Source: Planctomycetia bacterium (GTDB lineage Bacteria; Planctomycetota; Planctomycetia; Gemmatales; Gemmataceae). From it: 64,000 nt of DNA. The position numbers and the translations under genes were made by a program. Below are positions 9,701 through 16,817 of the stretch, one piece after another; the stretch's first letter is position 1; each line of letters starts with the position of its first letter. Location: the NCBI GenBank assembly GCA_005808665.1, contig SYLG01000012.1, positions 1-64,000 on the forward strand. Direction: 5' to 3'. The notes under the pieces are model-generated. The model made no database searches. It was not told where the DNA came from and saw nothing but the letters and a program-made list of their open reading frames with translations.

Positions 9701-11085
9701 TCCTTTGGAAAAGGCAAGGGGGGCCAAAAGGAGACCTGGTCGATGATGAAATGGGGAGGGTTTTGCAAATCCCGGGCTGGAGCAATATCTTCACCCAACC
9801 CATCATTAACCGGATTGAAATGCTTTCCACTGGTGTCAGGACGGATGTGGGTATCAAAGTGTTTGGCCCAGACCTTGCCACCATTGACCGCATTTGCAAG
9901 GAAGTGGAAAAAGCGGTAAAGCCTGTTCCGGGGGCAAGGGATGTGGTGGCCGCACCAATCATGGGAAAAGGGTATCTGGAAATTGAAATCGATAGGGAAA
10001 GGGCGGCCCGGTTTGGAGTCACCATCGAGGATGCCCAACTGGCCATTGAGGCCGCCATTGGTGGGCGGGAGGTCACCCAAACCGTCGAAAAACGGGAGCG
10101 GTTTCCGGTGCGCATACGCTATTCCCGTGTGGAAAGGGAGGATGAGGATGTTGTCCGGAGGCTCCTTGTTACTGGTTCCCAAGCCATCAATATGGAAAAG
10201 GATGCGGACACAGACAATAGGGTTGTCCCAAACGAAAAAAACCATCGAACCGGGTCGATTCATTTATCCGGGGGTAGAAAACTGGTCCCCCTGACCGCAT
10301 TTGCAGAAATCAGGTTGACCGAGGGCCCGGCCATGATCAAAAGTGAAAATGGCCAAATGATGAATGCGGTAACACTCAATGTTCGTGGAAGGGATATGGT
10401 TGGGTTTATTGAAGAGGCCAGGAGGATTGTAGAACACAAAGTCACCCTTCCGGAAGGGGTCCACCTCGAATGGAGCGGCGAATTTGAACATCAGGTACGA
10501 GCGGCAAGGACACTTTTGGTCGCCTTTCCAGTCGTTATATTAGTGATCTTTATTCTCCTTTATTTAACCTACAAGGATCTGATGGATTCCATGTTGATCA
10601 TGCTGGCATTGCCTGAAGCTTTGGCTGGCGGGGCTTTCTTCCTCTATTTTTTCCCGAAAATCCAGCATGGTTGGGACACCCCCCCCCATGACTTTAGTGT
10701 TGCCGTTTGGGTTGGGTTCATCGCCTGCTTTGGCATGGCGGCGGAGACGGGAATCATCATGATGGTTTACCTCCGCGAAGCAATCGACAAACGGGGTGGG
10801 CTCGAAAAAATCAAGTCCCTCGGGGAACTGAGGGAGGCCATCCTGGAGGGAGCCGTCCACAGATTGAGGCCAAAATTATTGACCGAGGGTGTGGCCATCC
10901 TGGCCATTTTCCCCATGGTGTTCGCCCAAGGGGTCGGGGCAGAGGTGCTTGCCCCTATGGCCCTTCCGGTGCTTGGTGGCTTGTTGATCTCGGATGAAGT
11001 GGTTGACCTTTTTTTGCCGGTTCGGTTTTACTGGGTCCGCCGGGCAAGGTGGTTAAAGCTTCATCCCGAAAAAGCACAAGGTTAA
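6796..11085 (+). CDS. cusA: Heavy-metal efflux RND transporter, CusA/CzcA family (enlarged, 1429 aa)
   Basis: MIERWIEFSIRNRFLVV..., IDAIPDLGENQVIV, EIEDQVTYPISRKLQGLAGVRTIRS, TM4 GISIGILVDQAIVMVEN, VSFMPALDEGTTLDMPVTVPRVS, NRIEMLSTGVRTDVGIKVFG. Longer than typical ~1050-aa homologues. Confidence 0.92.
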   Translation: MIERWIEFSIRNRFLVVVASLVLSGWGIVCVIHTPIDAIPDLGENQVIVFADWPGRSSREIEDQVTYPISRKLQGLAGVRTIRSSSEFNFSMITVIFEDQVNFYFARQRVLEKLAESGDKLPQGVVPYLAPDATSLGQIFWYTVEPEPNAPVDISRLWALNKYLIAPHLNATSGVAEVASVGGMPMEYQVDIQTERLRAYGVTLGELYEGISKSNMPAGGGVIQKNNAEYIVRGIGWIKGKENIENTVIREVDGIPIYVKNLATVQLGTRFRRGVFEKNGSEVVGGVVLMRHGENPMAVTDRVKERIRELTPSLPLGVRIVPAYDRTRLIQGAIHTLAEVMGHEMVIAGFAILLILGHIRSVFIICVTLPLSVLFSFTMMWVLRILGIVDIQANIMSLAGITISIGILVDQAIVMVENATHHLKAKFGDKPIQGDIVSVVLPACIMVGRPVFFSVLIMLLSFIPVFLLSGREGKLFHPLAFTKSFALIGTALLSVTLVPALIPIFLKGRLKSEQENWIVRSFIGIYRPFLSWFLPRRNLVMWLFAVLLLLAAGLFPLQAILGMGASESAWRFLFLSVFALVTTITVLSTHGWLNQFLSLSTLILVALWSYGFPKIGVSFMPALDEGTTLDMPVTVPRVSVTQAIDDLKARDALIRGFPEVESVVGKAGRADTPTDPAPLDMVETFINFRPKEFWPRRVLAYADALKQTTITMQELERVGLISPGWDAEERSSLLNEAAQKALERHDEVLREFASLRFVEAERDLAQRMSAELVQRIVNHCANGSQWLGPDKNPSPDLLSEMKARLLPGIGVAMATHLSPGELEKQARLLADALAEKKWITDTPLALQVTPNLLEKIRERITGKPIVLADRMVASLTTIRDQFWQEAVRNLDQELFYLGTGTFVWQVIEELLGGSRDLGRQPAGVLGQEITDFLDGTLAERLGKRDAERIPSRFGDLRSSLETDFQKWVILWKRQGGPKGDLVDDEMGRVLQIPGWSNIFTQPIINRIEMLSTGVRTDVGIKVFGPDLATIDRICKEVEKAVKPVPGARDVVAAPIMGKGYLEIEIDRERAARFGVTIEDAQLAIEAAIGGREVTQTVEKRERFPVRIRYSRVEREDEDVVRRLLVTGSQAINMEKDADTDNRVVPNEKNHRTGSIHLSGGRKLVPLTAFAEIRLTEGPAMIKSENGQMMNAVTLNVRGRDMVGFIEEARRIVEHKVTLPEGVHLEWSGEFEHQVRAARTLLVAFPVVILVIFILLYLTYKDLMDSMLIMLALPEALAGGAFFLYFFPKIQHGWDTPPHDFSVAVWVGFIACFGMAAETGIIMMVYLREAIDKRGGLEKIKSLGELREAILEGAVHRLRPKLLTEGVAILAIFPMVFAQGVGAEVLAPMALPVLGGLLISDEVVDLFLPVRFYWVRRARWLKLHPEKAQG

Positions 11086-11139
11086 TCCTTTAATGAAGGG
11101 CGGATACCTCTCCCCCTCCTGGATCCTCGTTCTTTGCGC

Positions 11140-12585
11140 CTAGGGGTGGGGATTGCTTGAAACTGAATCCATCCTTGTCCCACCGGTTGCCCGGTCAAGG
11201 GCAGCCTTTCGACGGAAGGCCTCGGCCTGGGCCTGATAATAGCGATCCTGGGTCATGGCCTGCTCCTTTTGAGCAGCAACCAAGGTCAAAAAAGGCACTT
11301 TACCTGTGATGTAGGAATCCTGGGCTTCACGGGCGTTGGCCTGTGTCGCTTTCAGAGTGGTATTCTGGAACAGTTCCAGGATCTGGCTGCTTTCCCGGAC
11401 TTGTTCCAGGGATTCCTGGACTTGAAAATGGATTTGGTCCACCAATTGGTCGTATTCCGCCTTGTGCTGTGCCAACCTCGATTGGGCCTCCTTAAGGGCC
11501 GCATACCTACGCGCCAAGCGGGCTGGTATATTCAACCGAACCCCCAATTGAAACTGCATTTGTTTGTCCATCCCCTGCCAAAAACTGTCATAGGAAGCCA
11601 TCGCTTCGTAGTCCGGGGAAAACTCCCTTTTTGCCAATTGAACTGCGGACTCATCGGCCCGGACGATTTCGGCCAAACTGAGGAGGTCAGGACGATTGGC
11701 CCGAGCCTCCTGGCGCAATTCTTCCCCATTTCGTTTTTCCGGTTGTAAGGAAATATCTTTTACAGAGGGGGGAATCGGTAAATCGGGTTCCAAATGCATC
11801 AGGGTATTGATCCGGGCCTTGGCAACATTTTGCATCCGCAAAAGAGTGATCGCTTTTTCTTTTTGCAGGCCTAGCTCCACATCCGCCTGAAGAATATCCT
11901 GCTGGGGAGTTTGTCCATTGCGGTAGCGAGTCTCCGCGTTTTGGCGAAATTCCACCAGGATTTTCCGGGTATTCTCGCTTACCTCAAGGGCCCTTTGCAC
12001 AAAATAGAGATCGTAAAAAGCATTGGAGGCGTTTTCCTCCAGGAGCAGGCGCAAACTTCCCAAATCGTTTTCGGATGCCTTTGCCTGGGCTTGGGCCATT
12101 TCCCCCCGTAGTTGGCGTTTGCCCCGGCCGGGCACCTTTTGCGATAATTCCAATCGCATGGCAAAATCCACCTGATTGGACCCAATCGTACCAGGGGCGA
12201 ACCACCCCCCCACGCTTGGGTCCTCAAGGGTAATGGCCTGAGGAAATTTGGCTTGGGCTGCCTGAAGGGCTTTACCCATTGCCACCAACGATTGGTTGCG
12301 TTGGAGCACTTCGGTCACGACATCGGTTGCCTGAATGCTCACCAGATTTGCAAAGGGCACTGTTCCCTGGGGAATGATCTCATTTGCCACCGGAGGCAAT
12401 TCCCCTGTTGGGTTGGGAGGGGCTACCAGGACCTTTGGGGTTTCTCCTTGATCATCGGAATGGTTGGTTGGCAAGGAGTGAATCGAATGATTGGGGTGGT
12501 TGGTAAAGGGAATTGAAACACACCCGGTCAAACCCCAAACAGGGGTAATCCAAAGCCCCAAAAGGAGTGGCTTGCCTCGTTTCAT
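11140..12585 (-). CDS. TolC-family outer-membrane efflux protein (CusC-like)
   Basis: Lipoprotein-like N-terminus MKRGKPLLLGLWITPVWGLTGCVS; coiled-coil OEP repeats (LRLELSQKVPGRGKRQLRGEMAQAQAKASENDL; RYRNGQTPQQDILQADVELGLQKEKAITL). Convergent with the cusBA genes. Confidence 0.88.
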   Translation of the reverse strand: MKRGKPLLLGLWITPVWGLTGCVSIPFTNHPNHSIHSLPTNHSDDQGETPKVLVAPPNPTGELPPVANEIIPQGTVPFANLVSIQATDVVTEVLQRNQSLVAMGKALQAAQAKFPQAITLEDPSVGGWFAPGTIGSNQVDFAMRLELSQKVPGRGKRQLRGEMAQAQAKASENDLGSLRLLLEENASNAFYDLYFVQRALEVSENTRKILVEFRQNAETRYRNGQTPQQDILQADVELGLQKEKAITLLRMQNVAKARINTLMHLEPDLPIPPSVKDISLQPEKRNGEELRQEARANRPDLLSLAEIVRADESAVQLAKREFSPDYEAMASYDSFWQGMDKQMQFQLGVRLNIPARLARRYAALKEAQSRLAQHKAEYDQLVDQIHFQVQESLEQVRESSQILELFQNTTLKATQANAREAQDSYITGKVPFLTLVAAQKEQAMTQDRYYQAQAEAFRRKAALDRATGGTRMDSVSSNPHP

Positions 12586-12783
12586 CCTATTTCCCCGAAA
12601 GCTTCCCCTATTTCAGGAAAGAAGGGCCCGCCCTAATGGGATGGAATCGACAGGAAGAATGGGGGATCTTTACGGATAAAACCGATTTTCTGGATTATTT
12701 CGAATTGTTTCTGATTAAAGCGATATTAACTTTGGCCCAATCCCTGTTTCGACCTGATGCGGCCGAATCGAAAACAACCGTTT

Positions 12784-13521
12784 TCAGAAAAATCGAACAA
12801 CAACCCCGGTGCTGTTGTCGGGAGATCCCTGTTTGATGGCGAGGGTGGTCAATTCCTTTGAAAGGGTTTGAGGATCGAGGCCTTTTTTCAGAAACCTGAG
12901 AACTTGGTCCTGTCGAATATGGTCCATCAAACCATCACTTCCCAAGAGAATGGTATCCCCGGGCAAAGGCTTGAATTCCCGAACATCGGAATAGAGATTC
13001 CTTGGACTTGCAAGGTCGGGAGATCCCAGGTATCGAACCAGCCTGTGTTTCAAGGGGGAAGTGGCTGCCTCCCGGACTGTCATGGCCCTTTGCCTCACCA
13101 TTTCCGCCGCCATAGTGTGGGTTTGGGATAACACTTGGACTTTTCCTTTGCGAAAAAGCCAAGCTTCACTGTCCCCCAGGTTTGAAATCCACCATTTATC
13201 GTTGATTTCTGCCAAAAGGACGATGGTAGTGCCCATTTTGCGGTGGCCAACCTCATTACCTTCCCCAAGGATTGCCCTGTTTGCGTCCACCAGCCCTTGG
13301 GCAAGGACCTCCTGACCCGAGGTGTTGGGAGAAATGTTTTGAAGGCAAAGGTGCAGTTGCCGAATGGCCAAAAGACTTGCCACTTCTCCGGCCTCGTGGC
13401 CTCCCATGCCATCGGCAACAGCAAATAACGACACCGCCGGATCAATGATAAATCGATCCTCGTTGTTCGAACGAAGTCCCTGTTGGGAATCAGCCCCGGC
13501 CAGGTAGCGGAGAGGTGCCAC
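12784..13521 (-). CDS. PP2C-family protein serine/threonine phosphatase (Stp1-like)
   Basis: SQQGLRSNNEDRFIIDPAVSLFAVADGMGGHEAGEVAS; WWISNLGDSEAWLF; DTILLGSDGLMDHI; GSPDNSTGVVVRF. GTG start in ORF track. Confidence 0.9.
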   Translation of the reverse strand: MAPLRYLAGADSQQGLRSNNEDRFIIDPAVSLFAVADGMGGHEAGEVASLLAIRQLHLCLQNISPNTSGQEVLAQGLVDANRAILGEGNEVGHRKMGTTIVLLAEINDKWWISNLGDSEAWLFRKGKVQVLSQTHTMAAEMVRQRAMTVREAATSPLKHRLVRYLGSPDLASPRNLYSDVREFKPLPGDTILLGSDGLMDHIRQDQVLRFLKKGLDPQTLSKELTTLAIKQGSPDNSTGVVVRFF

Positions 13522-13802
13522 GCCTTGGTCCCATGGAGATTAGGATGTATCCAACCTTGGGAATAGGTTAGGGGCCAAGGACAGGATGTCCCTGAAAAGG
13601 TTCCATTTGGGTTCTTTTGATGGGAAAAAAAATCGTCTCCAACGATCTTATCGACTGGGGTGTTGACAAATTGGTGGGGAATCCCGGTTCACCAACAAAA
13701 AAACGGTTGAATTGGGACTCTTTACACAGCAAGATAGACGAGAATGGAAAATTCTTTCTCAATTGCTGGCCATTTCAGGTCGGCAAACAAGAGGGCAGGC
13801 CT

Positions 13803-16800
13803 ATGTCTGCAAGCGTTCCGGGTGTTTGGGGTATTGACTTGGGTCAGGCGGGCTTAAAGGCCCTCCGCCTCCAAAGGGAAGGCGATACCGTTGTTGCCAC
13901 GGCGTTCGATTTGGTGGAGCACGCCAAACTTTTGAACCAGCCCGATGCGGATAGGGAAGCACTTATCCGTGAGGCGTTGGAAAAATTTCTTTCGAGAAAC
14001 TCCCTCAAGGGGGACCTGGTTTGTATTTCCGTGCCAGGCCAATCGGGCCTGTTTCGAACGGTCAAGCTGCCCCCGGTTGCTGAAAACAAGATACCTGACA
14101 TTGTCAAATTCGAAGCCAAACAACAAATTCCGTTTTCCCTCGAAGAGGTCGTTTGGGATTTCCAGAAGATCGGTGCGGGCATGCTGATCGACGGGATGGC
14201 GATCGATACCGAAATCGGCCTTTTTGCCATGAAACGGGACATTATTTTTCGGGAATTAGGCTATTTCAAGGATGTTGGGGTCGAGGTTCATCAGGTTCAG
14301 ATGAACTTCATGGCCCTATGCAACTTTTCCGTGTTTGATCAACTTGGTTTGGTGCCTCCCAAAGCGGGTGAAGAAGGGGACCTTCCCTCCGGGAAATGCG
14401 TTGCGGTTCTGGAAATTGGTTCAGAACTGACCAATCTGGTAATAAGTGATGGCAACAAGATCATCCTCCAGCGAACCATCAATGTAGCAGGTAACAATTT
14501 TACCAAGGCCCTGTCCAAAGACCTGAAATTAACATTTGCCAAGGCGGAACATCTCAAGCGTAATGCCACCAAGGCTCTCCCCAAGGAGGGACCTGACCTT
14601 AAAGCGATCCTTACCGCATTAAGGCCGGTTTTCAACGACCTACAAAACGAAATCCAAAGATCGTTGACCTATTTCCAAAACGCTCACCGTAATGCCGAAA
14701 TCACCCGTATCATTGGCCTTGGCAACGCCTTTCACCTTCCGGGTTTGCAGCGATTTCTCCAGGAAAAACTCCAACTCGAAATCCAAATCCCCAAATCCTT
14801 CCCCAAGCTGGGTGGGTCCGTCATTGGCGATGCCGCCTTCAAGGATAACATCCTGACTTTTGCCGTGGCTTATGGTTTGGCAATTCAAGGGCTCAAGTTG
14901 GCCAAAATCCAAACGAACCTGTTGCCTCCCGAAATCCGGATGGAAAGACTCATTCGTGCGAAGAAACCATGGGCCGCACTTACGGCCGCGAGTTTGCTCC
15001 TGGGCATTTCCACCTGCGGCTTCAACTCCTATATGCAAGCCAAACCCTACATCGATGGGGATGTTATCAAACAGGTCAAAGACTCCAAATCGGTCAAGGA
15101 TTTGGTGGACGGTGGAAAACGGAACTTTGATGCCCTGCTGGAAAAAACAAGTCAGGAAAAAGTCGCGGTCGAAACCATTGTTGCCGGACAGCAGGAAAGA
15201 GCCAATTGGTTGGAAATGATGGCGTTTCTACAGGATGCCATTCCCCGGCCTGACGGCTCAAACATATTTGCCGAGAAGGCAAAGCCCTACTTTATGGGAG
15301 ATTTGGACCCCACCACTAAAAAATATGTGGGCATTCCCGACGAATTCCGCAAACGCCGAACCCTTACCGGGAAACGGGCCTATGAACTCTATGCGTCAAA
15401 ACTTTCTGCGGGGGTGGAACAGGGCGAGATCGACTCGACTGCCTCTTCGGGTATTGATGATATGGTTCAGGTCAGCGTGACTTCGGTGGATTGCCGGTTT
15501 TTTGACAACCTGAACACCGGGTTTTGGACCACCGCAAAAAAGAAGATTGTAGACTCCAACCTGGGGAAAACCGTGGTCCGTCCCCTGAATTGCTGGACGA
15601 CCGCTCCGGATGGCAAAGGTTGGGTGGTCGAACTTAGAGGGTACACTTTCCATTGGAACAGTTCCAAATTTTTGACGGAAGCAGTCCTTGAGAATATGGT
15701 TTCCGTTGGCATGCGAAAGGCAGCATCCCAGGCGGCATCGCTTAATCCTCCTCCGGGGGGAGAGGCTCCCTTGGGTGAGGGGGCCGGGGCCGGACCGCCA
15801 GATATGGGACCCGTAATCAACCGCATTAGCCATCTAACCCTTTTCCGCTATTATCGCCATGCCAACATGAACCGGAACGGGTTCTTCCTTTTGGACAATT
15901 CCTATTTGGGAGATTTGGCCAAAGGTAGCGGCGGAGGGGCAAGCAAAGGCGGAATGGGAGGCATGGGCGGAATGCCTATGCCAGGTGCCGAAGGGGGTTC
16001 TGGTCTGAGTGGCGGAGCCGGTGTCGGCGCTGGATCCGAACGGTCCAGTTGGGTCAGTCTTTTAGGGGCTCGAGGTTCGGGTGCCGGCATGGGCGGCCCC
16101 AAAGCGGAGGGGGGCCCAGGTATGGCGGGGCCAGGGGGGATGAGTCGGGGCGGAATGATGTCGCCCGGCGGCGACGGGGGATCCTCTGCTCCCGCTGCTC
16201 CTGCAGGTGGTGCTGAACCCGGTGCCGGGGCCGAGGAAGAGGGCTCTGGCGACGGGGGAGATTCCACCGGGGAAATCATTCAAAAGGGTGCTCGGAAACG
16301 AACAGAATTTGTGATCTTTTTTGTGTGGAAGGAACCCACCCCATCGGATGCCCTTCGAGGCAGCATGGCAGGACCCGCTGCTGATGGTACAGCCCCGGCC
16401 CCAGATGCCCCGGCCGAGGGTGCGGTGGAGGGTGCCGCTTCGGGACCGAGCCTTTTTAGCAAAAAAGGGAGCCCGGCGGAACCTAGAACCGTGGAAAAAG
16501 CCAAAGCCCGCAAAGAGCGCCCCATTGGCTTACCCACCGGATCACCCCCTGCCCCGGAAATCAAAGTTTTAGCCACCCCCAAACCAAAAACTACCGATAG
16601 CGAAAACCCCATGGGTCAAGGGGAACCTGAGACAAAGGCCGGGAATAACCCCGCTCCTAATTCGCCCCTTCCGGCGGTGGGGCCAAAGCCTGCTCCACCG
16701 GGGCCTGCCCCTTCCACCCCGGGAACCGCACCTGGAGCAACTGCTCCACCGGATACCGGAAAACCGAACGATTCCAAACAACCAGAAAACCCCAAAAACA

Positions 16801-16805
16801 AGTAA
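13803..16805 (+). CDS. pilM: PilM-family type IV pilus assembly ATPase fused to a PilN-like membrane/coiled-coil region, with Gly/Pro/Ala-rich C-terminal segments
   Basis: PilM-type actin fold: VWGIDLGQAGLKALRL, ISVPGQSGLFRTVKLPPV, IVKFEAKQQIPFSLEEVVWDFQ, CVAVLEIGSELTNLVISDGNKIILQRTINVAGNNFTKAL. Then one TM (PWAALTAASLLLGISTCGF) and coiled coil, then low-complexity GGMGGMGGMPMPG and GAGAEEEGSGD. Confidence 0.82.
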   Translation: MSASVPGVWGIDLGQAGLKALRLQREGDTVVATAFDLVEHAKLLNQPDADREALIREALEKFLSRNSLKGDLVCISVPGQSGLFRTVKLPPVAENKIPDIVKFEAKQQIPFSLEEVVWDFQKIGAGMLIDGMAIDTEIGLFAMKRDIIFRELGYFKDVGVEVHQVQMNFMALCNFSVFDQLGLVPPKAGEEGDLPSGKCVAVLEIGSELTNLVISDGNKIILQRTINVAGNNFTKALSKDLKLTFAKAEHLKRNATKALPKEGPDLKAILTALRPVFNDLQNEIQRSLTYFQNAHRNAEITRIIGLGNAFHLPGLQRFLQEKLQLEIQIPKSFPKLGGSVIGDAAFKDNILTFAVAYGLAIQGLKLAKIQTNLLPPEIRMERLIRAKKPWAALTAASLLLGISTCGFNSYMQAKPYIDGDVIKQVKDSKSVKDLVDGGKRNFDALLEKTSQEKVAVETIVAGQQERANWLEMMAFLQDAIPRPDGSNIFAEKAKPYFMGDLDPTTKKYVGIPDEFRKRRTLTGKRAYELYASKLSAGVEQGEIDSTASSGIDDMVQVSVTSVDCRFFDNLNTGFWTTAKKKIVDSNLGKTVVRPLNCWTTAPDGKGWVVELRGYTFHWNSSKFLTEAVLENMVSVGMRKAASQAASLNPPPGGEAPLGEGAGAGPPDMGPVINRISHLTLFRYYRHANMNRNGFFLLDNSYLGDLAKGSGGGASKGGMGGMGGMPMPGAEGGSGLSGGAGVGAGSERSSWVSLLGARGSGAGMGGPKAEGGPGMAGPGGMSRGGMMSPGGDGGSSAPAAPAGGAEPGAGAEEEGSGDGGDSTGEIIQKGARKRTEFVIFFVWKEPTPSDALRGSMAGPAADGTAPAPDAPAEGAVEGAASGPSLFSKKGSPAEPRTVEKAKARKERPIGLPTGSPPAPEIKVLATPKPKTTDSENPMGQGEPETKAGNNPAPNSPLPAVGPKPAPPGPAPSTPGTAPGATAPPDTGKPNDSKQPENPKNK

Positions 16806-16817
16806 TCGGAGGCGATC

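Noticed and set aside
10681-10688. Run of C at the CusA 'TPPHDF' codons as a possible frameshift hotspot
   Set aside because: The reading frame continues correctly through conserved TM sequence on both sides, so no frameshift is indicated.
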